Origin: Paragemmobacter kunshanensis
GTDB lineage: Bacteria; Pseudomonadota; Alphaproteobacteria; Rhodobacterales; Rhodobacteraceae
Length of the DNA stretch: 64,000 nucleotides
Direction of reading: 5' to 3'
Assembly (NCBI RefSeq): GCF_011059185.1
Contig: NZ_JAALFE010000003.1
Span: 220,140-284,139, forward strand
Part shown: piece after piece, positions 9,234 to 18,937 of the stretch
Numbering within the stretch: position 1 is the stretch's first letter
How the letters are laid out: the number at the start of each line of letters is the position of its first letter
Program-made: the position numbers and the translations under genes
Notes under the pieces: generated by a model
The model's database searches: none
Told to the model about the DNA's origin: nothing
What the model saw: only the letters and a program-made list of their open reading frames with translations

Positions 9234-9789
9234 TCGGGATGCCTACGGATATCATGGAGGAGGAGTCTGGACCGATTTCTGCGAATTGCATCAGGACTAT
9301 GCCCCAGCGCTTTGTCGGATCGTCGTCTTGAGTTGTCCAGGTCTTCAGCAGGAAGAAATCGTTCTGCGCAGGTTCGGTTTCGGACAGTTCGGGAGCCCAG
9401 TTCGGCAGGCTTTCTTCAACCAGCGCGGTGAGACGGGCCTTTTCGGACGGGGACAAAAGACGAAAGGCATCGGAGACAGAGCAGGTTCGCGGTGGATCAA
9501 GGTCAAGTTCGACATGAAGGTCGGTGGTGGGTTCGATCCAGATCGGGTTGCCCTGCAGATTGGCGGGCATGAGCCAAAGGTTCGGGTCATGCGGCGCATT
9601 GCGCAGGGTGCCGATGCAGAATGCCTCGAACAATTGCGCCATGGCGGTGACCCTATCGCCGTAGGTCAGCCTGAGCTGTTGGGGCGGCGGTGGGCGGTCA
9701 ATGGACGCCCCGAGAACAATGCCTGCGGCAAGCCCCGCACCGATGATGGTGGCGTAGATCGCCGCTTTGCGGCGACCTATCCGCATCAC
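9226..9789 (-). CDS. Conserved-looking membrane-anchored protein of unknown function
   Basis: A 187-residue protein with basic N-terminus [12 protein letters not shown], then one hydrophobic segment (about residues 10-28) that reads as an uncleaved anchor or signal, and a soluble domain placed outside the cytoplasm. I do not recognise the domain. The GTG at 9789 overlaps the dapA stop, and the ATG one codon later (9786) is an equally good start. Its stop overlaps the exporter gene. The tight packing between dapA and the exporter argues that it is expressed. Two cysteines (in FCIGT and TCSVS) could form a disulfide. Confidence 0.7.
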   Translation of the reverse strand: MMRIGRRKAAIYATIIGAGLAAGIVLGASIDRPPPPQQLRLTYGDRVTAMAQLFEAFCIGTLRNAPHDPNLWLMPANLQGNPIWIEPTTDLHVELDLDPPRTCSVSDAFRLLSPSEKARLTALVEESLPNWAPELSETEPAQNDFFLLKTWTTQDDDPTKRWGIVLMQFAEIGPDSSSMISVGIPSD

Positions 9790-10658
9790 AGGATGCCTGC
9801 ATGTTCCATCGCGGCCTTGATGCGGGCCTTGGTGGCGTCGGTCAGGCCCACCAGCGGCAGGCGCACGTCTTCCGTGCAGCGACCCAGCAGGGAGAGGCCG
9901 TATTTCGCGCCCGCGAGGCCGGGTTCCAGGAAGATCGCCTCGTGCAGGGGCATCAGGCGGTCTTGGTATTCAAGCGCCTTGCGGTAGTCGCCTGCCAGCG
10001 TCGCGGCCTGGAATTCGGCGCAGAGTTTGGGGGCGACGTTCGCCGTGACCGAGATGCAGCCCGTGCCGCCATGGGCGTTGAAGCCCAGTGCGGTGGCGTC
10101 TTCGCCCGAGAGCTGGATGAAGTCCGGCCCGCAGGAGGCGCGCTGCATCGAGACGCGTTCGATCTTCCCGGTGGCATCCTTGACCCCGATGATGCGGGGG
10201 AGTTGCGCCAGTTTGCCCATGGTTTCGGGCGTCATGTCCACGACCGAGCGGCCGGGGATGTTGTAGATGACGATGGGCAGGGTGCAGCAGTCATGCAGCG
10301 CGGTGTAATGCGCGATAAGCCCTGCCTGCGTGGGCTTGTTGTAATAGGGCGTGACGACGAGGGCCGCATCGGCGCCGACGCGTTCGGCGTGCTGGATCAG
10401 GCGGATGCCTTCGACCGTGTTGTTCGACCCGGCGCCAGCGATGACCGGCACGCGGCCTGCGGCGAATTTCACCACCGCCTCGACCACGGCTTCGTGTTCT
10501 TCGTGGCTGAGTGTCGGGCTTTCGCCCGTGGTGCCGACGGGAACGAGGCCGGTGGAGCCCTGTTCGATCTGCCAGTCGACAAGTTTCTTCAGCGTATCCA
10601 GATCGACTTCGCCGTTCTTGAACGGCGTCACCAGCGCGGGGATGGACCCTTTGATCAT
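9786..10658 (-). CDS. dapA: 4-hydroxy-tetrahydrodipicolinate synthase
   Basis: A 290-residue TIM-barrel aldolase of lysine and meso-diaminopimelate synthesis that condenses pyruvate with aspartate semialdehyde. Visible catalytic parts are VGTTGES (Thr43/Thr44), Tyr132 in YNIPGR, and the Schiff-base Lys160 in GVKDATG. Length is standard. It is divergent from a lytic transglycosylase gene, an arrangement seen in other Rhodobacteraceae, and leads a minus-strand run ending with the aminotransferase. Supply of diaminopimelate links it to cell-wall growth. Confidence 0.96.
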   Translation of the reverse strand: MIKGSIPALVTPFKNGEVDLDTLKKLVDWQIEQGSTGLVPVGTTGESPTLSHEEHEAVVEAVVKFAAGRVPVIAGAGSNNTVEGIRLIQHAERVGADAALVVTPYYNKPTQAGLIAHYTALHDCCTLPIVIYNIPGRSVVDMTPETMGKLAQLPRIIGVKDATGKIERVSMQRASCGPDFIQLSGEDATALGFNAHGGTGCISVTANVAPKLCAEFQAATLAGDYRKALEYQDRLMPLHEAIFLEPGLAGAKYGLSLLGRCTEDVRLPLVGLTDATKARIKAAMEHAGIL

Positions 10659-10796
10659 GGAACGCTTCCTTTGGTTTCGGGCGTGGACCGCCCCGTTGCA
10701 AACGCGCCCTTCCTAGCCTTGTGGCAAAGGCTTGCCAAGTGGGGGAGGCGTTGACGCGCTTGTGGGTTGCGGGGCGGGGCGGGGTGAGGCAGACTC

Positions 10797-12770
10797 ATGA
10801 CCAAGGATCACAAGAACAAGATGATCGGGCAGATGATGGCAAGGACGCGCCGCCTCGGGTGGCTTTTTTCGGCATTTCTGATGGCCGCGCCGGGGATGGC
10901 GCTGGCAGATGCGGCGGGCGCGCTGCGGGCGGCGCTGGATCGTGCGGCGGCGGGCGATTGGGCCGGGGCGGCGGCTGCGGCGCAGGGCGGCGTGGCGGGC
11001 GACATCATCGAATGGCAGCGCCTGCGCGCGGGCGACGGGCGGCTGGGGGAGTATGAGGATTTCCTCGCGCGCCGCGCCGATTGGCCGGGGATGCCGCTTC
11101 TGAAGGAGAAGGGCGAGGAGGCGGTGGCGCGGTCCACCGATCCGGGCCGGGTGGTGGCCTATTTCGGCGGTGGCCTGCCCGAGACGGCGGAGGGGTCGCT
11201 GGCGCTGATCAAGGCGCTGCGCGCGCTGGGGCGGGGGCCTGAGGCAGAGGCGGAGGCGTTCCGGGCCTGGACGGAGCTGCCGTTTGGGCCGGATGAAGAG
11301 GCGGAAATTCTTGGGCTTTATGGCGATGCGCTGAAGGTGGCGCATGAGGTGCGGCTGGACCGGCTGCTGTGGCAGAACCGGGTGGCAGAGGCCAAGCGGA
11401 TGCTGCCGCGCGTGGGGGCGGGTTGGCAGGCCTTGGCGCAGGCGCGGATGGCGCTGCGGTCGGATGCGGATGGGGTGAATGCGCTGATCGACAGGGTTCC
11501 GGCAGCGTTGCAGGGCGATCCGGGGCTGGCCTATGAGCGGTTCGACTGGCGGTTCCGGCGGGATCGCGATGACGACGCGGCAGAGATCGTGATCGCCACC
11601 TCGCAGAGCGCGGCGGCCTTGGGCGATCCGGCCATGTGGGCGGACCGGCGGGCGGCGCTGGCGCGGTCGCTGCTACGGGCGGAGAAGCCCAAGGCGGCCT
11701 ATCGCGTGGCGGCGGGGCATTTCCTGACATCGGGCGGGGATTATGCCGATCTGGAGTTTCTGGCGGGCTTCATCGCGCTGCGCAAGCTGGGGGACGCGCA
11801 AACCGCGTTGCGCCATTTCCGCAACCTGCGCGAGGGGGTGGCGACGCCGATCTCGGTAAGCCGGGCGCATTACTGGGCGGGGCGGGCGCTGCTGGCGGCG
11901 GGCGACCGGGCGGGCGGCACGGCGGAGTTGCAGGAGGCGGCGAAGCATCACACGGCCTATTACGGGCTTCTGGCGGCAGAGGCGCTGGGGCAGACGCTCG
12001 ATCCTGCGCTGTTGTCGGATGCGCGGCCTGCGGATTGGAAGGGTGCAGCCTTCGCATCGTCCAGCGTGCTGGAGGCGGCGATGCTGCTGGCCCGGGCGGG
12101 GAACCGGACGCTGGCGAAGCGGTTCTTCCTGCATCTGGCCGAGGGGCTGGACGCGCGGGAACTGGATCAGCTGGCGGACCTGGCCCTGCGGCTGGATGAG
12201 CCGCATATCGCGGTGGTGATCGCCAAGCAGGCGGCAGAGCGGGGGGTGATCCTGCCGCGCGCCTATTACCCGGTGCCGGGCTTCGTGCCGGGCGAGGGGA
12301 TCGGGGTGAGCCGGGCGCTGGCCCTGGCCATTTCGCGGCGCGAGTCGGAGTTCGACCCGGCGGCGCGGTCGGCGGCGGATGCGCGGGGGTTGATGCAGGT
12401 TCTTCCGTCTACAGCCAAGCTGGTGGCGCCGCGGGTAGGGCTGTCCTATGACGCGGGCAAGCTGAACGATCCGGCCTATAACGTGCGGATCGGGACGGGC
12501 TATCTGGCGCAACTGGTTGAACAATTCGGGCCTTCGGTGGCGTTGATCGCATCAGGCTACAATGCGGGGCCGGGGCGGCCGAAGCGGTGGATGGGGATGT
12601 TTGGCGATCCGCGTGACCCGGCGGTCGATGTGGTGGACTGGGTGGAGATGATCCCCTTCACCGAGACGCGGACCTATGTGATGCGGGTGACGGAAAGCCT
12701 GGTGATCTATCGCGCCATCCTGCGCGGATCGGCGGGGCCGGTGAATGTGACGGGGGAATTGCGGGGGTAG
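10797..12770 (+). CDS. Soluble lytic murein transglycosylase (Slt70-like)
   Basis: A 657-residue periplasmic enzyme cleaving the MurNAc-GlcNAc bond with formation of anhydromuropeptides. A signal peptide is visible (basic MARTRRLG, hydrophobic stretch, ALADA cleavage area near residue 38). A long helical superhelix region follows (about 40-490). The C-terminal SLT domain shows SRRESEFDP with catalytic Glu516, GLMQVLPSTA and SGYNAGPGR. Internal ATGs at 10821 and 10833 could be the real start, since the signal peptide only needs the later part. It is divergent from dapA. Confidence 0.92.
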   Translation: MTKDHKNKMIGQMMARTRRLGWLFSAFLMAAPGMALADAAGALRAALDRAAAGDWAGAAAAAQGGVAGDIIEWQRLRAGDGRLGEYEDFLARRADWPGMPLLKEKGEEAVARSTDPGRVVAYFGGGLPETAEGSLALIKALRALGRGPEAEAEAFRAWTELPFGPDEEAEILGLYGDALKVAHEVRLDRLLWQNRVAEAKRMLPRVGAGWQALAQARMALRSDADGVNALIDRVPAALQGDPGLAYERFDWRFRRDRDDDAAEIVIATSQSAAALGDPAMWADRRAALARSLLRAEKPKAAYRVAAGHFLTSGGDYADLEFLAGFIALRKLGDAQTALRHFRNLREGVATPISVSRAHYWAGRALLAAGDRAGGTAELQEAAKHHTAYYGLLAAEALGQTLDPALLSDARPADWKGAAFASSSVLEAAMLLARAGNRTLAKRFFLHLAEGLDARELDQLADLALRLDEPHIAVVIAKQAAERGVILPRAYYPVPGFVPGEGIGVSRALALAISRRESEFDPAARSAADARGLMQVLPSTAKLVAPRVGLSYDAGKLNDPAYNVRIGTGYLAQLVEQFGPSVALIASGYNAGPGRPKRWMGMFGDPRDPAVDVVDWVEMIPFTETRTYVMRVTESLVIYRAILRGSAGPVNVTGELRG

Positions 12771-12857
12771 GGCGATCCGTTCGCGACGCCATCTGTCGCG
12801 GCTGTCACAGACGGCACTGCCCAAGGGTTGTGCAATCGACCCATAGACAGGCAGATC

Positions 12858-14093
12858 ATGGCAACCCGATACATTCCCCTTTTCCTGCGCCATTCGCCCA
12901 CGCCCAAGGTGCAGAATTTCGCCCTGCTGGCCGGGATCGAGGCGAGCGTGCGGGGCACGCTGATTTCGGCGATGCCGCTGGTTGTCTATGATGCGCTGGG
13001 CAGCGCAGAGGCCACGTCTTCGGCCTATTTCTGGGCCGGGGTGGTGGCGCTGGGCTGGGGGCTGATGGTGCCCTGGTTCACGCGGCATGTGCCGCGGCGG
13101 TGGATGTACAGCAGCGGATGCCTTCTCTATCTGGCGGGCATGGGGCTGGCGATTACCGGGAACCCGGTTCTGGTGCCTTTCGCGCTGATGTGCCTGGCGG
13201 CGGCGACGGCGACGACCTTTGTCTGCTTCAACGCCTATGTGCTGGATTACATCGAACGCACGGATCTTGGCCGCAGCCAATCGACCCAGATGGTCTATGC
13301 GGCGGGGCCCTGGGCGGTGGGCCCGATGCTTGGGGTGACGCTGCATGACTGGTGGGCGCCTGCGCCCTTCCTGCTGGCGGGAACCTTCGCGGTCTTGCTG
13401 CTTGCGGTGTTCTGGGTGCTTAGGCTGGGGAACGGCAAGCAGATCCAGCGGGCGAAGGGGCCGGCGCTGAACCCCTTGGCCTATCTGGGGCGGTTCTTCC
13501 GGCAGCCGCGGCTGATTGCGGGATGGATGTTCGCGGTGATGCGGTCGTCGGGGTGGTGGGTCTATGTGGTTTACCTGCCGATCTTCTGCATCGAGGCGGG
13601 ATTGGGCAACAAGGTGGGGGGTGTGGCTCTTTCGGTCTCCAACGGGCTGCTGTTCATCTCGCCCATCATGCTGCGCTATGCGCGGCGGACATCGGTTCGG
13701 CGGGCGGTGCGGATGGCCTTTGGCCTGTGCGGGCTGTGCTTTCTGGCCAGCGCGGCGTTCGCGCCCCTGCCCTGGGTGGCGGTGGTGGCGATGATGGGGG
13801 CGTCGATCTTTCTGGTGCTGCTGGATGTCGTGGGAGGGTTGCCCTTCCTGATGGCGGTGAAGCCGTCGGAGCGGACGGAAATGTCGGCGGTCTATTCGAG
13901 TTTCCGGGATGTGAGCGGGATCCTGACGCCCGCGGCGGCCTGGGTGGTGCTGGTGCCTTTTGGCGCGCCGCTGGCGGCGTTCTTTGCGGTGACGGGGGCG
14001 GGGATGCTGGGGGCGTTCGGGGTAGCCTCGCGGCTGCATCCGCGGCTGGGGACGGCGCGGCCGTCCCATGGCAGGGCTGTGGCCGGGGAGTGA
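12858..14093 (+). CDS. MFS-type transporter
   Basis: A 411-residue polytopic membrane protein with about twelve hydrophobic segments and a basic central loop (GNGKQIQRAKG, about residue 195), consistent with the major facilitator superfamily. The motif between segments 2 and 3 is weak (TRHVPRRWM). The ATG at 12858 was chosen over a TTG 30 bases upstream because the extension is polar and without support. It is 87 bases downstream of the transglycosylase gene. No substrate can be assigned. Confidence 0.75.
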   Translation: MATRYIPLFLRHSPTPKVQNFALLAGIEASVRGTLISAMPLVVYDALGSAEATSSAYFWAGVVALGWGLMVPWFTRHVPRRWMYSSGCLLYLAGMGLAITGNPVLVPFALMCLAAATATTFVCFNAYVLDYIERTDLGRSQSTQMVYAAGPWAVGPMLGVTLHDWWAPAPFLLAGTFAVLLLAVFWVLRLGNGKQIQRAKGPALNPLAYLGRFFRQPRLIAGWMFAVMRSSGWWVYVVYLPIFCIEAGLGNKVGGVALSVSNGLLFISPIMLRYARRTSVRRAVRMAFGLCGLCFLASAAFAPLPWVAVVAMMGASIFLVLLDVVGGLPFLMAVKPSERTEMSAVYSSFRDVSGILTPAAAWVVLVPFGAPLAAFFAVTGAGMLGAFGVASRLHPRLGTARPSHGRAVAGE

Positions 14094-14100
14094 GGGGGGC

Positions 14101-14189
14101 GAAATCTGACGCAGATTTCGCGACGATTTCTGCACGCAGAAATCGGGTGGAGAGCGACGGTCAGGGGCCGTTTTCTGTGTGCAGAAAAC
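14101..14189. repeat. Three-hairpin palindromic element, TTTCTG/CAGAAA family (copy C)
   Basis: Hairpins GAAATCTG-acg-CAGATTTC (14101-14119), GATTTCTG-cacg-CAGAAATC (14125-14144) and GTTTTCTG-tgtg-CAGAAAAC (14170-14189). The first two share loops (acg, cacg) and the gcgac spacer with copy B, while three stem pairs differ in a compensatory way. It sits between the convergent MFS and mcd genes. Confidence 0.9.
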
Positions 14190-14233
14190 GCCTTCCTTGA
14201 GAATGGGTTAACAGGGCGGGCGGTGCGGGCTGT

Positions 14234-14267
14234 GAGAAAACGCGGGCCGGTTTCCCGGTCCGCGTTT
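14234..14267 (-). terminator. Intrinsic terminator after mcd
   Basis: On the minus strand a 13-bp stem (14267-14255 with 14250-14238, one wobble pair) is followed by TTTT (14238-14235). It lies 30 bases past the mcd stop. Confidence 0.8.
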
Positions 14268-14296
14268 CATCTGCCACCCTGACGGGGCGGGGTTAA

Positions 14297-15964
14297 TCAA
14301 TCCAGGAGACGCCGCGCGATGACCTGCGCCTGGATTTCGGCAGCGCCTTCGAAGATGTTCAGGATGCGCGCGTCGCAGAGGATGCGGCTGATCTGGTATT
14401 CCAGCGCAAAGCCGTTGCCGCCGTGAATCTGCAGGGCGTTGTCGGCGCTGGCCCATGCCACGCGGGCGCCGAGGAGCTTGGCCATGCCCGCCTCCAGATC
14501 GCAGCGCTTGTCATGGTCCTTCTGCCAGGCGGAGAAATAGGTGAGCTGGCGGGCGACCATGATTTCCACGGCCATCATGGCAAGCTTGCCTGCCACGCGG
14601 GGGAATTCGATGAGCGACTTGCCGAATTGCTTGCGATCCTCGGCGTATTTCATGCCGACTTCCAGCGCCGATTGCGCCACGCCCACGGCGCGGGCAGCGG
14701 TCTGGATGCGGGCGGATTCGAAGGTCTGCATCAACTGCTTGAAGCCCTGACCTTCGACGCCGCCAAGGAGGTTTTCGCCTTTGACCCGGAAATCGTCGAA
14801 GTTGACGGTGTATTCCTTCATGCCGCGATAGCCGAGGACTTCGATCTCGCCACCGGAAAGCCCTTGATCCACGAAGGGTTTTTCATCGGTGCCGGGGGTC
14901 TTTTCGGCCAGGAACATGGACAGGCCGCGATAATCGGTCGTGCCGTCCACGGTGCGGGCGAGGACCGTCATCACATGGGTGCGGGCGGCGTGGGTGATCC
15001 AGGTCTTGTTGCCGTTGACCACCCAATCCTCGCCATCCCGCCGGGCGCGGGTGCGCAGGCTGCCGAGGTCGGAGCCGGTGTTCGGTTCGGTGAAGACGGC
15101 GGTGGGGAGGATTTCGCCGGAGGCGAGTTTCGGCAGCCACTTGGCCTTCTGTTCCGGTGTGCCGCCGCAGAGGATGAGTTCGGCCGCGATTTCGGAGCGG
15201 GTGCCGAGCGAGCCCACGCCGATATAGCCGCGCGAGAGTTCTTCGGAGACGACGACCATGGAAGCCTTGGACAGGCCGAAGCCGCCGAATTCTTCCGGGA
15301 TCGTCAGACCAAAGACGCCCATTTCTGCAAGGGAATCAATGATCTCCATCGGGATGAGTTCATCCTTCAGGTGCCAGTCGTGGGCGTGGGGCGTGACCTT
15401 TTCATCGGCGAAGCGGCGGAACTGGTCGCGGATCATTTCCAGCTCTTCGTCCAGACCGGTGGCGCCAAAGGTGGCGTGGCCGTGATTGGCGCGCATCAGC
15501 TCCACAAGGCGGGTGCGGGCGGCGGCGGTGTTGCCCCGGGCCATGAGGGCAACCGCCGCCGCGCCGGGCTGGGCCGGGGAAAGGCCGAGGTCCTGCAAGC
15601 GCGCGACCTCTCCCTGGCTCATCGGTATGCCGCCGTGGATCTGGTTGAGATATTCGCCATAGGCGATCTGGAGAAGGAGCGATTCCATCTCGGACAGTTT
15701 GCCATCGGCCTGCAGGCGCAGCGCCCAGGCCTGCATCTGGCGCAGGGATTCGGTATAGGTGGCAAGCCATGCAAGCGCATGGGCGGCATACTGGTTTTCC
15801 TCGAGCGCCTGGGCCGAGACCTTGCCCCCGACGGTGACCATGGCACGCAGGTTTTCGCGGGCCTGCGCGAAGATCTGTTCGACCTCGGGCAGGGCCCCGG
15901 CGGTGAGGGCGAGGAGATCGGCGAGAAGCGGCGACTGCGTCACGGGCTGGCCATCATGGGGCAT
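14297..15964 (-). CDS. mcd: Acyl-CoA dehydrogenase, probably (2S)-methylsuccinyl-CoA dehydrogenase
   Basis: A 555-residue flavoenzyme. It is about 170 residues longer at the N-terminus than ordinary acyl-CoA dehydrogenases, the hallmark of Mcd, which oxidises methylsuccinyl-CoA to mesaconyl-CoA in the ethylmalonyl-CoA pathway. The dehydrogenase core is clear from residue 170: IPEEFGGFGLS, TEPNTGSDLGSLRT, DRKQFGKSL, and the C-terminal ALQIHGGNGFALEYQISRIL. Electrons would go to ETF, whose genes lie at 26.8-28.5 kb. The ATG at 15964 fits the family. An isovaleryl-type relative with an N-terminal extension is the alternative. Confidence 0.8.
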   Translation of the reverse strand: MPHDGQPVTQSPLLADLLALTAGALPEVEQIFAQARENLRAMVTVGGKVSAQALEENQYAAHALAWLATYTESLRQMQAWALRLQADGKLSEMESLLLQIAYGEYLNQIHGGIPMSQGEVARLQDLGLSPAQPGAAAVALMARGNTAAARTRLVELMRANHGHATFGATGLDEELEMIRDQFRRFADEKVTPHAHDWHLKDELIPMEIIDSLAEMGVFGLTIPEEFGGFGLSKASMVVVSEELSRGYIGVGSLGTRSEIAAELILCGGTPEQKAKWLPKLASGEILPTAVFTEPNTGSDLGSLRTRARRDGEDWVVNGNKTWITHAARTHVMTVLARTVDGTTDYRGLSMFLAEKTPGTDEKPFVDQGLSGGEIEVLGYRGMKEYTVNFDDFRVKGENLLGGVEGQGFKQLMQTFESARIQTAARAVGVAQSALEVGMKYAEDRKQFGKSLIEFPRVAGKLAMMAVEIMVARQLTYFSAWQKDHDKRCDLEAGMAKLLGARVAWASADNALQIHGGNGFALEYQISRILCDARILNIFEGAAEIQAQVIARRLLD

Positions 15965-16333
15965 GGGATCACCTAGGAAGGGCTATGCTGCGGTTGCGAG
16001 ATAGGTAGTGCCTAAGCAGGCGGTGAGCAACTTAATTTCGCGCGAAAAAGATCAAGTGAAGGAAAATGTCGCAGCGGAATTTTCCTTCTGATGCGGGATT
16101 GAGGCGGTGCAGGAGGGCGGATTTCGGGGCAAGCCCTTGGGAACGCTGAGGTAATGGTCCGGGTCTGGCGGTTTCCGCGGTGCCACTGCCGGTGCAGATG
16201 GCTGGTGCAGACGGGCGTATGCCCGCGCGGCAGGGCAAGGGGCGGTTAACCATGAACCGGCTGGGGTGAGTCGGGCGGCAGGCGCGCTGGCCTTCGGCCT
16301 TGCCGGCCCTTGGCATTGCCAGGCGGGGGCGGC
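15965..16333. promoter_or_regulatory. Divergent mcd/TauE control region with two palindromes
   Basis: This 369-bp spacer has no convincing gene. It holds a perfect 12-bp palindrome TTTCGCGCGAAA at 16036-16047, 72 bases upstream of the mcd start, and a perfect inverted repeat GAAGGAAAAT (16058-16067) with ATTTTCCTTC (16079-16088). Either may be an operator or part of the mcd 5' region. No clear -35/-10 pair was found. The rest is GC-rich and featureless to me. Confidence 0.4.
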
Positions 16334-17134
16334 ATGGTCGCAGCCGTGGCGGCGCGGGGGGCGGGCATGGATTGGGCGATGGCCGGGCTGGAGCCCGGGG
16401 CCTTTTGGGCGGCGATGGCGGTGACGCTGTTTGCCGGTTTCGTGAAGGGGGCGGTGGGTTTTGCCATGCCGCTGATCATGGTGTCTGCCTTCAACGGTTT
16501 TCTGCCGCCGGAACTGGCGGTGGCGGGGCTGATCCTGCCGACGCTGATCACCAACCTGTCGCAGGCGACGCGGCAGGGGTTGGGGCCTGCCTGGGGTTCT
16601 GTTCTGGCCTATCGGCGGTTCCTGATCGCGACGGTGGTCTTCATCGTGATCTCGGCCCCCTTTCTGACGGTGATCCCGCGCATGGCCTATCTCTTGCTGC
16701 TGGGGGTGCCGGTGACGGTGTTCGCGGCGCTGCAACTGATAGGGGTGCCACTGGCGCTGCCGCTGCGGCAGAGGGCGCGGGCGGAATGGGGGCTGGGCGT
16801 GCTGGGGGGGCTGTTCGGGGGGATTTCGGGGATCTGGGGGCCGCCGCTGCTGGTGTATCTGCTGTCCATCGGGGCGGGGAAGCAGGAGATGGTGCGGGTG
16901 CAGGGGGTGGTGTTCCTGATCGGGGCGGTGGCGCTGCTGGCAGCGCATCTGCGGACGGGTGTGGCGGATGGGGCGAGCCTTGGCTTTTCGGCGGCGCTGG
17001 TGGTGCCGGCGATGCTGGGGATGGCGATCGGCTATCGGGTGCAGGACCGGCTGGATCAGGCGCGGTTCCGGCGCTGGACGCAGGGGTTGCTGGTGCTGAC
17101 CGGGCTGAACCTGGTGCGGCAGGCGGTGATGTGA
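16334..17134 (+). CDS. TauE/SafE-family permease (sulfite exporter type)
   Basis: A 266-residue membrane protein with about eight hydrophobic segments. The repeated family motif appears as GFVKGAVGFAMPL near the N-terminus and GGLFGGISGIWGPPLL in the second half, typical of TauE/SafE permeases, which move sulfonates, sulfite or other organic anions. The ATG at 16334 follows a purine-rich GGCGGGGGC; an ATG at 16367 (MDWAMAG) is a reasonable alternative. No sulfonate-degradation gene is adjacent, so substrate is open. Confidence 0.82.
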   Translation: MVAAVAARGAGMDWAMAGLEPGAFWAAMAVTLFAGFVKGAVGFAMPLIMVSAFNGFLPPELAVAGLILPTLITNLSQATRQGLGPAWGSVLAYRRFLIATVVFIVISAPFLTVIPRMAYLLLLGVPVTVFAALQLIGVPLALPLRQRARAEWGLGVLGGLFGGISGIWGPPLLVYLLSIGAGKQEMVRVQGVVFLIGAVALLAAHLRTGVADGASLGFSAALVVPAMLGMAIGYRVQDRLDQARFRRWTQGLLVLTGLNLVRQAVM

Positions 17135-17161
17135 GGGCTTGGGGCGCGGGGAGACCCCCGC

Positions 17162-17337
17162 GCTACGGGTGAGCGGTGATGTTGGGGAGTGGGGCGGGGT
17201 GAACCCCGCCCTACGGGTGAGCGGTGATGTTGGGGGGTGGGGCGGGGTGAACCCCGCCCTACGGTGCGGCGCGGTGGCGGGGTGAACCCCGCCCTACGGG
17301 TGGGGTGATTGTAGGGCGGGGTTCACCCCGCCCTGCG
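17162..17337. repeat. Cluster of GC-rich REP-like palindromes in a 48-bp tandem array
   Basis: Between the convergent permease and pckA genes the core GGCGGGGTGAACCCCGCC occurs at 17193-17210, 17241-17258 and 17276-17293, and its inverse at 17315-17332. The first two lie in a 48-bp tandem repeat (unit begins CTACGGGTGAGCGGTGATG); the third unit is shortened. The inverted last copy could form a large hairpin with its neighbour. Confidence 0.9.
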
Positions 17338-17338
17338 T

Positions 17339-18937
17339 TCAGCCGATGGCGGCGGCCTTCACGTCTTCGTCGATGAAGGGCACGTATTGGCCGAAGTTCT
17401 TCGAGAACATCTCGACCAGCTTGCCCGCCTGGGCATCATAGGCGGCGGGATCGGCCCAGGTGGCGCGCGGGTTCAGAAGCGTGGCATCCACGCCGGGGAC
17501 GGCGACCGGAACCTCGAAGCCGAAATTCGGATCGCGGCGGAACTCCACCCCGGCGAGCGAGCCGTCGAGGGCTGCCGAGAGCAGCGCGCGGGTGGCGCGG
17601 ATGGGCATCCGCTTGCCCGTGCCATAGGCGCCGCCCGTCCAGCCGGTATTGACCAGCCAGCAGGTGGCGCCGTGCTTGGCGATCTTGGCTTGCAGGAGCT
17701 TGCCATAGACCTCGGGGCGGCGGGGCATGAAGGGCGCGCCGAAGCAGGTGGAGAAGGTGGGCTGCGGTTCGGTGACGCCGCGTTCGGTGCCTGCCACCTT
17801 GGAGGTGAAGCCCGACAGGAAGTGATACATGGCCTGGGCGGGCGTCAGCCGCGCGATGGGCGGCAGGACGCCGAAGGCATCGCAGGTGAGCATGATCACG
17901 TTCTTCGGATGCCCGCCAAGGCCGGTGCCTGACGCGTTGGAGATATAGTCCAGCGGATAGGCGCAGCGGGTGTTGGCGGTCAGGCTGTCATCATCGAAAT
18001 CGAGATCCAGCGTTTCGGGATCGTAGACCATGTTTTCCACCACGGTCGCGAAACGGTGGGTGGTGGCGTAGATTTCGGGTTCGGCCTCGGGGTTGAGGTT
18101 GATGGTCTTGGCGTAGCAGCCGCCTTCGAAGTTGAAGGTGCCGCGATCCGACCAGCCGTGTTCATCGTCGCCGATCAGGGTGCGGTCGGGGGCGGCGGAG
18201 AGGGTGGTCTTGCCGGTGCCGGAGAGGCCGAAGAAGACGGCGGTGTCGACCGGGTTGCCGATGGCGTGGTTGGCCGAGCAATGCATCGGCATGACGCCCT
18301 TTTCGGGCAGCAGGTAGTTCAGCAAGGTGAAGACGGATTTCTTGTTTTCGCCCGCATAGGCGGTGTTGGCGATCAGGATCAGCTTGCGGTCGAAGTTGAG
18401 CGTGATCACCGTTTCGGTGCGGCAGCCGTGGCGCGCGGGGTCGGCCTTGAAGCTGGGGCAGTTGATGATCGTCCATTCCGGAACGAAATTGTCCAGTTCC
18501 GCACGATCCGGGCGGCGCAGCAGGTGGCGGATGAAGAGGCCGTGCCAGGCGAGTTCCGTCACCACGCGCACATCGAGGCGGTGGACGGGATCGGCCCCGG
18601 CATAGAGATCCTGCACGAAGTAATCGCGGCCCTGCATATGGGCCAGCATGTCGGCATGCAGCCGGTCGAAGGCATCGGGGGCCATGGGGGCGTTGTTTTC
18701 CCACCAGATCGTCTTTTCGACCGAGGGGGTGCGGACGACGAATTTGTCCTTGGGCGAACGGCCCGTATACTGACCGGTGGAGCAGAGGAAGGCGCCGCCC
18801 TTGCCGAGGCGGCCTTCGCCGCGTCTGACGGCCTCTTCCATCAGGGCGGGCTCGAGGAAGTTGTAATAGACGTTCCCCAGGCCGGTGATGCCTTGATGTG
18901 CCAGTTCCTGCGCGGGGTTCACGCGTCCGTTCGTCAT
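17339..18937 (-). CDS. pckA: Phosphoenolpyruvate carboxykinase (ATP)
   Basis: A 532-residue enzyme converting oxaloacetate and ATP to PEP, the entry step of gluconeogenesis from C4 acids. The kinase P-loop [11 protein letters not shown] lies at about residues 237-247, with [11 protein letters not shown], the metal-binding region, just after it. TGRSPKDKF near residue 58 and GGYGTG-like [12 protein letters not shown] near the C-terminus complete the family signatures. The ATG at 18937 has AGGAG upstream; a longer frame to 18973 adds only 12 unsupported residues. It is divergent from chvI, a pairing common in alphaproteobacteria. Confidence 0.95.
   Translation of the reverse strand: MTNGRVNPAQELAHQGITGLGNVYYNFLEPALMEEAVRRGEGRLGKGGAFLCSTGQYTGRSPKDKFVVRTPSVEKTIWWENNAPMAPDAFDRLHADMLAHMQGRDYFVQDLYAGADPVHRLDVRVVTELAWHGLFIRHLLRRPDRAELDNFVPEWTIINCPSFKADPARHGCRTETVITLNFDRKLILIANTAYAGENKKSVFTLLNYLLPEKGVMPMHCSANHAIGNPVDTAVFFGLSGTGKTTLSAAPDRTLIGDDEHGWSDRGTFNFEGGCYAKTINLNPEAEPEIYATTHRFATVVENMVYDPETLDLDFDDDSLTANTRCAYPLDYISNASGTGLGGHPKNVIMLTCDAFGVLPPIARLTPAQAMYHFLSGFTSKVAGTERGVTEPQPTFSTCFGAPFMPRRPEVYGKLLQAKIAKHGATCWLVNTGWTGGAYGTGKRMPIRATRALLSAALDGSLAGVEFRRDPNFGFEVPVAVPGVDATLLNPRATWADPAAYDAQAGKLVEMFSKNFGQYVPFIDEDVKAAAIG

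Noticed and set aside
17162..17298. Tandem repeat as a CRISPR array
   Set aside because: The repeats are direct 48-bp units without unique spacers and contain a palindrome shared with other spacers; no cas genes are present.
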